A DNA stretch of 8,014 nucleotides from Thiotrichaceae bacterium (GCA_015494435.1 WGBH01000383.1:1-8014), one strand, 5' to 3'. Counted from the first letter of the stretch, positions 1-5,943 are shown. Made by a program: numbers and translations. Notes: a model not told the origin generated them from the sequence alone.

Positions 1-1
1 G

Positions 2-118
2 AAGAAAGGTTGGGGAAAGAATATCAATGCTCATAGAAAATACCCAAATGCTTACTTCGCAAAGCTTGAGCTTTTCACTCGTCATGAAGCTTGGGTTGTA
101 GCGTGCCAATCTCGATGA
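2..118 (+). CDS. Group II intron reverse transcriptase/maturase, C-terminal fragment
   Basis: Frame 2 is open from the window edge to a TGA at 116-118 and encodes 38 residues. The tail contains KYPNAYFAKLELF followed by HEAWVVACQSR. This matches the C-terminal ending of one group of bacterial intron-encoded proteins, typically of the form YPNAYFA-x-LGLFS...ACQSR. The full protein would carry a reverse transcriptase domain, a maturase (X) domain and sometimes a DNA-binding or endonuclease region, none of which is visible. The stop lies 17 bases before domain V, the usual position for a protein encoded in domain IV. The protein would bind its own intron RNA to help splicing and retrohoming. The fragment is certain as an ending but too short to assign a class. 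Confidence 0.85.
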   Translation, partial: KKGWGKNINAHRKYPNAYFAKLELFTRHEAWVVACQSR

Positions 119-135
119 AGAAACTATCAACTGGA

Positions 136-202
136 GAGCCGTATGCGGGAGAACCGCACGTACGGTTCGGAGGGAGGGGAGGTAAAACTTCCCCACCCCT
201 AT
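136..202 (+). ncRNA. Group II intron domains V and VI
   Basis: Domain V is 136-168. GAGCCGTA (136-143) pairs with TACGGTTC (161-168), including one G-U pair. The two-base bulge C159-G160 follows, and TGCGG (144-148) pairs with CCGCA (154-158) around a GAGAA loop. The AGC triad (137-139) and the bulge are the catalytic metal-binding elements of the ribozyme. Domain VI follows: GGGGAGG (176-182) pairs with CTTCCCC (188-194) around TAAAA. GGG (172-174) pairs with CCC (196-198), leaving A195 opposed by A175. A195, 8 bases from the end, is the inferred branch-point adenosine. All key elements are present, so the catalytic end appears intact. Confidence 0.9.
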
Positions 203-232
203 AGGCAAATGATATTGTTATTTTTTTTGTGA

Positions 233-264
233 GAGGATTCGACAGTCTAGGTTGTCGAATCCTC
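233..264. repeat. Perfect 12-bp inverted repeat (hairpin) just after the intron
   Basis: GAGGATTCGACA (233-244) and TGTCGAATCCTC (253-264) are exact reverse complements around an 8-base loop. The element lies 30 bases downstream of the intron 3' end, with an eight-T run just before it. On neither strand does a T-run follow the stem, so it is not an ordinary rho-independent terminator. It could be a palindromic repeat family member, a relic of the intron's target region, or an RNA hairpin in the leader of the gene at 338. The structure is certain; the role is unknown. Confidence 0.7.
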
Positions 265-337
265 ATCGCGTCAGCCTGGGGACAAGATGAAGAATGTGCT
301 ATCCTTAATGGCTATAACGACCAAGGAGCCTTAATAG

Positions 338-1366
338 ATGGCAAAACATGACGAGGGTTATAAATCAATATTTAGTCATCCTGAAATAGTGCGTGATTTA
401 TTGACAGGCTTTGTGCACGAAGATTGGGTTGATAAGCTGGATATGAAGACACTAGAAAAAGTCAGTAGCCAGTTTGTCAGTCCAGAATTGCTGAAACGTG
501 ATAATGATAGTCTCTGGCGGGTACGTTATGGAGAAGAGTGGATTTATGTTTATCTCCTATTGGAATTCCAATCCACTCCTAACGACTGGATGGCGTTGCG
601 GATTCTTAGCTATATCTGCCTACTTTATCAGGATTTATTGAAAAATAAGGATAAAAACTTGACACGTAACGGAAAACTTCCGCCTATTTTCCCCATGGTT
701 CTTTATAACGGCGATGAAAAATGGAATCCCGATACCAATATTAGTGCATTAATTGATACCATAGAAGGAGATTTATCCTGTTATCAGCCCTCTTTTCAAT
801 ATGTTTTTCTGGATGAGAAAAAGCACGGTAATAATGATTTACAAGAAATGCGTAACCTGACAGCGGCGATTTTTAATCTTGAGCAAGGGCGATCACCTGA
901 GGATATCAGCAATATTGTTGAGCTTTTATCCTCATGGTTAAAACAGCCCGAACAAGCACCATTAAGCCAAAGTATTGCAGTATGGATAAAAACTGTATTA
1001 TCGGCATCCCATTTTAATGATGCCGACTTATCCAATGAAACCCTACAATTAGAGGAAATTCGAGAAATGTTAGCAGAACGAGTTAAAAAATGGCCTGAGA
1101 AATGGCTTAAAGAAGGCGAAGCTATCGGTGAAGCTAGAGGCAAAATAGAAGGCAAAATAGAAGGTAAAATAGAAGGTAAAAGAGAAGGTAAAGCAGAGCT
1201 TCTTATTGATCTTCTACAAAAGCGCTTTCAACCGTTAAATAAAGCGCAGCAGGATTTAGTTTATTCTCTGAAAGGTAAGGTGATTACCTCTGCAATAGAA
1301 TACTTGTTTCAAGCAAGCTCACTGGATGAAATTTTTGATTATATTAATACGCTTGAGAGCAGATAA
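338..1366 (+). CDS. Rpn/YhgA-family PD-(D/E)XK nuclease-like protein with DUF4351-like C-terminus
   Basis: This 342-residue protein belongs to the Rpn (recombination-promoting nuclease) / YhgA-like putative transposase family (PF04754-type). Family members in E. coli are DNA endonucleases that stimulate RecA-independent recombination; some are linked to phage defence. The N-terminus (MAKHDEGYKSIFSHPEIVRDLL) is the family signature. N56-D57-SLWRVRY leads into LLLEFQS, giving D57 and the E76-x-Q78 pair as the likely PD-(D/E)XK active site. PPIFPMVLYNG (115-125) is also conserved in the family. Residues about 268-284 are a GKIE repeat. The C-terminal part (about 285-342; LLIDLLQKRFQPL and SSLDEIFDYI) resembles DUF4351, a usual partner of this domain. 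AAGGAG at 323-328 lies 9 bases before the ATG and fixes the start. It stands alone, downstream of the intron. Length and motifs look intact. Family assignment is firm; in vivo role is inferred. Confidence 0.88.
   Translation: MAKHDEGYKSIFSHPEIVRDLLTGFVHEDWVDKLDMKTLEKVSSQFVSPELLKRDNDSLWRVRYGEEWIYVYLLLEFQSTPNDWMALRILSYICLLYQDLLKNKDKNLTRNGKLPPIFPMVLYNGDEKWNPDTNISALIDTIEGDLSCYQPSFQYVFLDEKKHGNNDLQEMRNLTAAIFNLEQGRSPEDISNIVELLSSWLKQPEQAPLSQSIAVWIKTVLSASHFNDADLSNETLQLEEIREMLAERVKKWPEKWLKEGEAIGEARGKIEGKIEGKIEGKREGKAELLIDLLQKRFQPLNKAQQDLVYSLKGKVITSAIEYLFQASSLDEIFDYINTLESR
1139..1198 (+). repeat. Five tandem 12-bp units within the Rpn-family gene
   Basis: The units begin at 1139, 1151, 1163, 1175 and 1187. 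The first two are identical (GGCAAAATAGAA), the third differs by one base, and the last two diverge further. Each encodes a GKIE-like block (GKIE, GKIE, GKIE, GKRE, GKAE). They form a charged linker between the nuclease domain and the DUF4351-like region. As 12 is a multiple of 3, unit gain or loss would keep the frame. Confidence 0.9.
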
Positions 1367-1402
1367 ACCTCTCTTAATCAGCCTCCTTAATATTATCTGA
1401 AA

Positions 1403-1576
1403 TGAATCAAGCTTCAAAAATTTGTGGATTCTACTCAATAAGAAAAAAATAAAATCACTGTCCGCCACGCACGTACTTTTCTGTGTTTTTTCTTTGCTTT
1501 CAATCTGTGTGCTCTCCCATTGAGGGATAAAATAGTGATAAAAATCGTCAACATTACAAAATAAGGGTGTTTTCAT
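1403..1576 (-). pseudogene. Possible decayed transposase fragment (IS982-like N-terminus)
   Basis: Read leftwards from an ATG at 1574-1576, the frame begins MKTPLFCNVDDFYHYFIPQW. This resembles the opening of IS982-type transposases, which commonly have LFC-x-(V/I)DDFC...F-x-P-x-W near the N-terminus. The next residues (to about LDSFQ) align only loosely with the expected SLSEIMTI-like region, and the rest, including the DDE catalytic core, is missing. The frame then runs into the 3' end of the oppositely oriented Rpn gene, so the true left boundary is uncertain. A candidate terminal repeat lies 73 bases upstream of the ATG. I read it as a truncated insertion-sequence remnant. The resemblance is from memory of the family and rests on about 20 residues, so it could also be a spurious frame. 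Confidence 0.4.
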
Positions 1577-1582
1577 AGTAGG

Positions 1583-1645
1583 AAGCGGTTTTTTTGTTGA
1601 GTGAATTGCTTGTTGTAAACCTTACTTTCTCATAAAAAAACGCTT
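1583..1645. repeat. AT-rich inverted repeat in the lysC downstream region
   Basis: AAGCGGTTTTTTT (1583-1595) is complementary to AAAAAAACGCTT (1634-1645) apart from one extra G, with 38 bases between the arms. It lies between the transposase-like ATG and the candidate insertion-sequence end. It may be part of that element's left end or a coincidence of homopolymer runs. Confidence 0.35.
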
Positions 1646-1648
1646 TTG

Positions 1649-1668
1649 TCTTATCCCGAACTGGGGTT
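1649..1668 (-). repeat. Candidate insertion-sequence terminal repeat
   Basis: On the minus strand this reads AACCCCAGTTCGGGATAAGA, which looks like an IS982-type terminal inverted repeat (ACCCC...GGGATAAG). Its distance and orientation relative to the transposase-like start at 1576 suit a left end. No second copy in opposite orientation was found in the window, so if real it is a one-ended remnant. Confidence 0.35.
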
Positions 1669-1763
1669 TTCTTAAGCTACTCCAAGAAAGCAGGTTTTTT
1701 GGCTTAGAGATGAGTGTTTAATTGATAAAGTAACATTGGCTGTTGCTATTAGTTTAAGAAAAA

Positions 1764-2993
1764 TCAAACCGTATTCAAGCCAAAAGCTTCATGCAAGGTA
1801 CGTACTGCTAATTCCAGATATTTCTCATCAATGACCACAGATACTTTAATTTCTGAGGTGGAGATCATGTGAATATTAATCCCTTCTTTGGCTAATGCTT
1901 GAAACATTTTGCTAGCAACACCTGCATGAGAGCGCATACCACCACCGACGATGGAAATTTTCGCTATTTTCTTATCACCTCGACAGCTTGTTGCACCTAA
2001 AGATTTGCCTGTTTCACACAGTATTTTTTTAGCTTGATCATAATCATTACGATGCACGGTGAAAGTAAAGTCGGTCAAGCCCGCGCTACTTACATTTTGT
2101 ACAATCATATCGATTTCAATATTCGCCTTTGCAATTGCTCCTAATATTTTATAGGCAACCCCTGGTTGATCGGGTACGCCTTCTATGGTTAGTTGCGCTT
2201 CATCACGGTTAAAAGCTACACCACGAACTAATACTTCTTCCATTATTTTCTCCTCACCAGTAACGAGTGTACTTTTACCCTCGTCTCCTTCATCAAAACT
2301 TGACAATACACGAATTGGCATATTGTATTTATAGGCAAATTCAACTGCACGGATTTGTAACACTTTAGATCCTTGGCTTGCCATTTCTAGCATTTCTTCT
2401 AAACCCATTTTAGGAATATGACTGGCCGTGGAGACAACACGTGGATCGGTGGTGTAAACACCATCAACATCGGTATAAATTTGGCATTCATCGGCTTTTA
2501 GTGCCACAGCTAGGGCAACGGCTGTGGTGTCTGAACCACCACGTCCTAAGGTGGTGATATTGCCTTCATTATCCACTCCTTGAAAACCTGCAACTACTAG
2601 TATATAACCTGCTTCTAAATCAGCGCGCATTTTACCTTCATCAATGCTATTAATGCGAGCTTTGCTAAAAGCATTATCCGTGCGGATATTCGCTTGTGAT
2701 CCTGTATAAGAACGTGCTGGGCAGTCAATTTTTTCTAGGGCAAGACTCAATAGCCCAATGGTAACTTGTTCTCCTGTGGATAAAACGACATCTTTTTCAC
2801 GCGCCGTACCAGTTGGATGGATTGCGTTAATCAAGTCAATAAGGCGATTGGTTTCACCTGACATAGCAGAGACGACCACCACAACTTGATTACCTTTATC
2901 ACGCCAACGTTTAATACGTTTGGCAACTTCTTGTATGCGTTCGGGGCTACCTACCGAGGTACCGCCGTATTTTTGAACGATTAAGCGCATCAT
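1764..2993 (-). CDS. lysC: Aspartate kinase (aspartokinase)
   Basis: This cytoplasmic enzyme phosphorylates L-aspartate to 4-phospho-L-aspartate, the first step to lysine (via diaminopimelate), threonine and methionine. The 409-residue length is typical of the Pseudomonas-like monofunctional type. The kinase domain is about residues 3-245, with VQKYGGTSVG (6-15), VSAMSGETNRL (41-51), GRGGSDTTA (150-158) and YTDVDGVYTTDPR (173-185). Two ACT domains follow, about 265-335 (GVPDQPGVAYKIL) and 345-405 (ending with MISTSEIKVSVVI). These are where lysine and threonine give feedback inhibition in this family. The start is ambiguous: two adjacent ATGs (2991-2993 and 2988-2990) follow a weak AGAGAA, and homologues usually begin like the second. 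The gene lies 8 bases after the alaS stop and is probably co-transcribed, perhaps translationally coupled. No internal methionine-plus-binding-site was examined closely enough to propose a beta subunit. Confidence 0.97.
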   Translation of the reverse strand: MMRLIVQKYGGTSVGSPERIQEVAKRIKRWRDKGNQVVVVVSAMSGETNRLIDLINAIHPTGTAREKDVVLSTGEQVTIGLLSLALEKIDCPARSYTGSQANIRTDNAFSKARINSIDEGKMRADLEAGYILVVAGFQGVDNEGNITTLGRGGSDTTAVALAVALKADECQIYTDVDGVYTTDPRVVSTASHIPKMGLEEMLEMASQGSKVLQIRAVEFAYKYNMPIRVLSSFDEGDEGKSTLVTGEEKIMEEVLVRGVAFNRDEAQLTIEGVPDQPGVAYKILGAIAKANIEIDMIVQNVSSAGLTDFTFTVHRNDYDQAKKILCETGKSLGATSCRGDKKIAKISIVGGGMRSHAGVASKMFQALAKEGINIHMISTSEIKVSVVIDEKYLELAVRTLHEAFGLNTV

Positions 2994-3001
2994 TAATTTC
3001 T

Positions 3002-5623
3002 CTATGCTAAAATATTAAGTTTTTTACGTACCCATTCTTCGACAGAATCGAGTGCGCTGTCTAAAGCGTCGGGATTACTACCGCCACCTTGTGCCATATC
3101 AGGTCGTCCGCCTCCTTTGCCATCGACTTGTTTGGCGACATGATTGAGTAAATCGCCTGCTTTAATTTTATTGGTTTCTGTTTTGCTAACTCCCGCAACT
3201 AGACTGATTTTACCGTTATTTACCGTTGATAAAACGACTGCTGCTTGACCTAATTTATCTTTTAGCTTGTCCACTGTCTCACGCAGAGATTTAGGATCAA
3301 TATTATCCAAGTTGACTGCTAATATTTTAATACCATCAATCTCTTTTGCTTGTAAGGCAAGGTCAGAACCTGCTTGTGTTGCCAGTTTTGCTTTTAATTG
3401 TGCCAATTCTTTTTCAAGATTTCGGTTCTTTTCGAGGAGTAAATTCACTTTAGCTTCGGTTTCATTCACAGAAGATTTCACAAGATGTGCAATGTGTTGT
3501 AATTGTCGTCCTTGTCTTTCGACCCATGCTAACGCTATTGCCCCTGTGATGGCTTCAATACGACGTACTCCTGCCGCTATACCGCTTTCATTAATAATTT
3601 TAAATAAACCGATATCCCCCGAGCGTTGTACATGCACACCGCCACATAATTCAGTGGAATTACCAATGGTAACAACGCGAACTTTATCGCCATATTTCTC
3701 ACCAAATAACGCCATTGCTCCGCGTTCAACCGCTTCATCCATGGAGGTAATATCAAATTGTGCCAGTGTATTAAGACGAATTTGTTGATTAACTCGCTGT
3801 TCAACTTGAGAAATTTCATCCGCTGTCATCGGTTCAGAGTGAGAAAAATCAAAACGTAATTGTTTTTCGGTCACTAAAGAGCCTTTTTGTTTTACATGTG
3901 ACCCTAGTACTTTTTGCAATGCTGTTTGCATTAAATGGGTTGCCGAATGATTCAATACAATCGCTTTGCGACGTTCGCTATCGACTTTTGTGGTGACATT
4001 ATCATTTACCGACAAACGACCTTTACGCATGATGCCATAATGAATAAAAACATCGCCTTGCTTTTGGGTGTCTTGTACTTCAAAAAGAGTATTCTCTGTG
4101 ATAATTTCGCCCGTATCGCCAATTTGACCGCCTGATTCAGCATAAAAAGGGGTTGAATACAGGACAAGCTGTGCTTGATCTCCTTCCTTGATAGAGGTAA
4201 CGGCTTTACCCTCAATAAAGATTTTTTCTACTACATTTTTATCGCTGACTTGATTATAACCGCTAAATAAGGTATCACCTTCGATATCTAGTTTCGTATT
4301 ATAATCAATAGCAAATTTACCTGTCGCGCGCGCACGTTGACGCTGGGTTTCCATCGCTGCTTCAAAACCTGCTTGATCTATTTTAAGCTTTCGTTCACGC
4401 GCAATATCAGCGGTTAAATCAACAGGGAATCCATAGGTATCATATAATTCAAACACCACTTCACCTGGTAGTGTATCGCCTTGTAAATCAGCAATCTCTG
4501 CTTCAAGAATTTTCATACCGTTATCTAAGGTCTTGCTAAAACGGATTTCTTCTTTTTGTAACTCTTTTTCAACCTGTGATTGTGCCGCACTAAGCTCTGG
4601 ATACGCTTCCCCCATCTCTTTTACTAACGGTTTTACCAATTTATAGAAAAAGGCATCGTTTAAACCTAATTTATGCCCATGACGTGCGGCACGACGAATA
4701 ATACGACGTAATACATAGCCTCGTCCTTCATTAGAGGGTACGACTCCATCTACAATTAAAAAAGCACAGGAGCGGATATGATCGGCAATTACTTTAAGCG
4801 AGGGATTATTGTTAAATTGCTCTGAATCAATTTCAATCTTTGCGAGGGTTGCAATTGCTTTGAGCAAATTTTGAAACAAATCAATATCATAGTTACTATG
4901 CCCATTTTGTAAGATAGCTGATAAGCGTTCCAATCCCATACCCGTATCTACAGAAGGTTTAGGCAAGGGGGTCATAGTTCCATCTTGTGAGCGGTTATAC
5001 TGCATAAAGACCAGATTCCAGATTTCAATATAACGATCCCCATCCTCTTCAGGTGTGCCTGGAGGACCACCCCAAATATGTTCACCATGATCATAAAAAA
5101 TTTCAGTACATGGTCCACACGGTCCTGTATCACCCATTTGCCAGAAATTATCTTTAGCACCAATACGACTCAATCGATTAGGGGGGATGCCAATGGTATT
5201 TAACCAAATCTCAGCTGCTTCATCATCCTCTTCAAATACCGTTACCCATAGTTTTTCAGGCGGTAACTTAACAACCTCGGTTAAAAACTCCCAAGCATAC
5301 TCAATCGCATTTTGTTTGAAATAATCACCAAAACTAAAATTTCCTAACATTTCAAAAAACGTATGATGACGTGCGGTATAACCGACATTTTCTAAATCAT
5401 TATGTTTACCACCGGCACGTACACAACGCTGTGAACTCGTTGCACGGTTACTATCGCGCTTCTCATCCCCTAAAAAAACATCTTTAAACTGCACCATCCC
5501 CGCATTCGTAAACAGCAACGTCTTATCATTACCTGGAATCAAAGAACTAGAAGCAACAATTTGATGCTGTTTACTCGCAAAAAAATCCAAAAATTGTTGC
5601 CTTATTTCAGCTGTTGTCATCAT
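3002..5623 (-). CDS. alaS: Alanyl-tRNA synthetase
   Basis: This class II synthetase charges tRNA-Ala with alanine and hydrolyses mischarged Ser/Gly-tRNA-Ala. Numbered from the chosen start (873 residues; E. coli 876), the aminoacylation core begins with TAEIRQQFLDFF and SSSLIPGNDKTLLFTNAG. It includes RCVRAGGKHNDLENVG and ARHHTFFEMLGNFSFGDYFK (about 66-103). The editing domain has H559-x3-H563 (HSATH) and C660-x3-H664 (CGGVH), the four zinc ligands. A coiled-coil stretch (about 718-750) precedes the C-Ala domain with GKGGGRPDMAQGGG. I start at the ATG at 5621-5623 (MMTTAEIRQ) because AGGA lies 11 bases upstream and E. coli begins MSKSTAEIRQ. An in-frame ATG at 5633-5635 would add four residues but overlaps that AGGA. 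No truncation or missing residue is seen. It is the first gene of an alaS-lysC operon. Confidence 0.98.
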   Translation of the reverse strand: MMTTAEIRQQFLDFFASKQHQIVASSSLIPGNDKTLLFTNAGMVQFKDVFLGDEKRDSNRATSSQRCVRAGGKHNDLENVGYTARHHTFFEMLGNFSFGDYFKQNAIEYAWEFLTEVVKLPPEKLWVTVFEEDDEAAEIWLNTIGIPPNRLSRIGAKDNFWQMGDTGPCGPCTEIFYDHGEHIWGGPPGTPEEDGDRYIEIWNLVFMQYNRSQDGTMTPLPKPSVDTGMGLERLSAILQNGHSNYDIDLFQNLLKAIATLAKIEIDSEQFNNNPSLKVIADHIRSCAFLIVDGVVPSNEGRGYVLRRIIRRAARHGHKLGLNDAFFYKLVKPLVKEMGEAYPELSAAQSQVEKELQKEEIRFSKTLDNGMKILEAEIADLQGDTLPGEVVFELYDTYGFPVDLTADIARERKLKIDQAGFEAAMETQRQRARATGKFAIDYNTKLDIEGDTLFSGYNQVSDKNVVEKIFIEGKAVTSIKEGDQAQLVLYSTPFYAESGGQIGDTGEIITENTLFEVQDTQKQGDVFIHYGIMRKGRLSVNDNVTTKVDSERRKAIVLNHSATHLMQTALQKVLGSHVKQKGSLVTEKQLRFDFSHSEPMTADEISQVEQRVNQQIRLNTLAQFDITSMDEAVERGAMALFGEKYGDKVRVVTIGNSTELCGGVHVQRSGDIGLFKIINESGIAAGVRRIEAITGAIALAWVERQGRQLQHIAHLVKSSVNETEAKVNLLLEKNRNLEKELAQLKAKLATQAGSDLALQAKEIDGIKILAVNLDNIDPKSLRETVDKLKDKLGQAAVVLSTVNNGKISLVAGVSKTETNKIKAGDLLNHVAKQVDGKGGGRPDMAQGGGSNPDALDSALDSVEEWVRKKLNILA

Positions 5624-5649
5624 GGTTATATTCATCCTGCGCGATTGAA

Positions 5650-5722
5650 AGGGCGGTATTGTCTATGCAAGTTAGCAAAGATTCAACCTAGAAAAGGAAA
5701 AAGAGTAAAAACAGGGCGGTAT
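5650..5722. repeat. 10-bp direct repeat AGGGCGGTAT flanking the alaS promoter
   Basis: The exact copies are at 5650-5659 and 5713-5722, spaced 63 bases start to start (about six helical turns). One copy touches the candidate -10 of the alaS promoter; the other lies 27 bases upstream of its -35. This arrangement would suit a regulator binding both sites, but a chance 10-mer repeat or a small duplication is not excluded. Confidence 0.45.
5658..5686 (-). promoter_or_regulatory. Candidate sigma70 promoter for alaS-lysC
   Basis: On the minus strand TTGAAT (5681-5686) and GACAAT (5658-5663) are separated by 17 bases. Each matches four of six consensus positions at ideal spacing, and the site lies 35 bases before the chosen alaS start. 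It is plausible by position, but moderate in score; no transcript data are available. Confidence 0.45.
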
Positions 5723-5737
5723 GCGATATGAAAATAG

Positions 5738-5768
5738 AATTTCTGAAGTGTGTACACAAATAGAAATT
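5738..5768. promoter_or_regulatory. Nested palindrome, possible operator
   Basis: A perfect 10-bp palindrome TGTGTACACA (5749-5758) sits inside a second inverted repeat, AATTTCT (5738-5744) with AGAAATT (5762-5768). The two share almost the same centre, with 4- and 3-base spacers between them. It lies between two divergent promoters, 51 bases beyond the alaS -35 and 109 bases before the rhodanese -35. Dimeric regulators bind such sites. A cruciform or mobile-element relic is the alternative. Confidence 0.4.
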
Positions 5769-5770
5769 TG

Positions 5771-5850
5771 GGTACGGTTCGTCCTTGAAGGTGTTTAATT
5801 AGCATGGTGAAAGTCCGTATCAGGGGTAACTGGAGGTAGTAGCAACAACG
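5771..5850 (+). other. Stretch resembling group II intron RNA (possible relic)
   Basis: ATGGTGAAAGTCCGTAT (5804-5820) followed by GGTAACTGG and GTAGTAGCAACAACG resembles the ATGGTGAAAGTCC motif seen in domain I of some bacterial group II introns. GTACGGTTCG (5772-5781) also repeats ten bases of the domain V 3' strand at 160-169. The order (domain-V-like before domain-I-like) does not form one intron, no reading frame accompanies it, and the resemblance is from memory. An untranslated RNA or plain intergenic DNA are equally possible. Confidence 0.25.
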
Positions 5851-5877
5851 ATTTATCTCAAAAACTATTTGTCCGTG

Positions 5878-5907
5878 TTGACAAAAGTAAATGATTTAAC
5901 CTATAGT
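5878..5907 (+). promoter_or_regulatory. Strong sigma70 promoter for the rhodanese gene
   Basis: A perfect -35 TTGACA (5878-5883) is followed after 18 bases by TATAGT (5902-5907), which matches five of six -10 positions. Transcription would begin near 5914, giving a leader of about 30 bases. This placement rules out translation from the upstream in-frame TTG at 5869 and supports the ATG at 5944. Confidence 0.75.
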
Positions 5908-5932
5908 AATTTTTCTTTTTGGGCTTACTTTA

Positions 5933-5943
5933 GGGGGGGGGAG
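5933..5943 (+). promoter_or_regulatory. G9 tract serving as ribosome binding site
   Basis: Nine consecutive Gs (5933-5941) followed by AG directly precede the ATG at 5944. Gs at about 5933-5938 can pair with the anti-Shine-Dalgarno CCUCC (with a G-U wobble) at workable spacing, while GGAG at 5940-5943 abuts the start codon. Length change of this homopolymer would alter ribosome binding rather than the reading frame. Confidence 0.55.

Larger units (their letters stand above)
1..202 (+). mobile_element. Group II intron, 3' end (partial; starts before the window)
   Basis: This is the 3' portion of a bacterial group II intron, a self-splicing ribozyme and retroelement. It contains the tail of the maturase reading frame (to 118), a short linker, a textbook domain V (136-168) and a domain VI hairpin ending near 202. 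The 3' boundary is set by the domain VI stem, an unpaired A at 195 as the likely branch point, and a terminal TAT (200-202); an AY ending is usual. The 5' exon, domains I-IV and most of the protein lie left of the window, so intron class and intactness cannot be judged. The visible end shows no damage, which suggests a recent or active copy. Confidence 0.9.
1367..1763. other. Gene-free stretch between the Rpn gene and lysC
   Basis: No intact gene is visible in these 397 bases. The minus strand carries a transposase-like N-terminal fragment (about 1403-1576) and a possible insertion-sequence end at 1649-1668. An AT-rich inverted repeat lies at 1583-1595 and 1634-1645. A weak stem, CCAAGAAA (1682-1689) with TTTTTTGG (1695-1702), has no T-run after it on the minus strand, so no convincing terminator for lysC is present. 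No csrA-like frame follows lysC. Confidence 0.6.
5624..5943. other. Divergent intergenic control region, alaS / rhodanese
   Basis: About 320 bases with no supported gene. From left to right it contains the alaS ribosome binding site, a candidate alaS promoter, two copies of AGGGCGGTAT, and a 31-bp nested palindrome. Further right are a stretch resembling group II intron RNA, a strong plus-strand promoter, and the G-tract ribosome binding site of the rhodanese gene. Each is listed separately. recA/recX, which often precede alaS in gammaproteobacteria, are not here. Confidence 0.75.

Noticed and set aside
75..266. 63-codon minus-strand frame across the intron end
   Set aside because: It is antisense to the maturase tail and to domains V and VI, and has no recognisable protein similarity.
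796..1155. 119-codon minus-strand frame
   Set aside because: It lies wholly inside the Rpn-family gene, whose family motifs are clear in the plus frame; the antisense translation is low-complexity.
1139..1198. CRISPR-like short repeats
   Set aside because: The 12-bp units are contiguous with no spacers, in frame, and encode a GKIE linker typical of these proteins.
1682..1702. Terminator for alaS-lysC
   Set aside because: The stem is AT-rich with a G-T pair, and on the minus strand it is followed by AGTAGC, not a T-run.
1367..1763. csrA downstream of lysC
   Set aside because: No MLILTRR-like start or CsrA-sized frame is seen on the minus strand after lysC.
3267..3788. 173-codon plus-strand frame and shorter frames at 3577-3819, 3935-4135, 4006-4215 and 4972-5163
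   Set aside because: All are contained in alaS, which is full length and motif-complete; these are shadows in other frames.
5869..5943. Upstream TTG start adding 25 residues to the rhodanese
   Set aside because: The TTG lies upstream of the -35 of the strong promoter at 5878-5907, and the ATG at 5944 opens directly onto a normal signal peptide.
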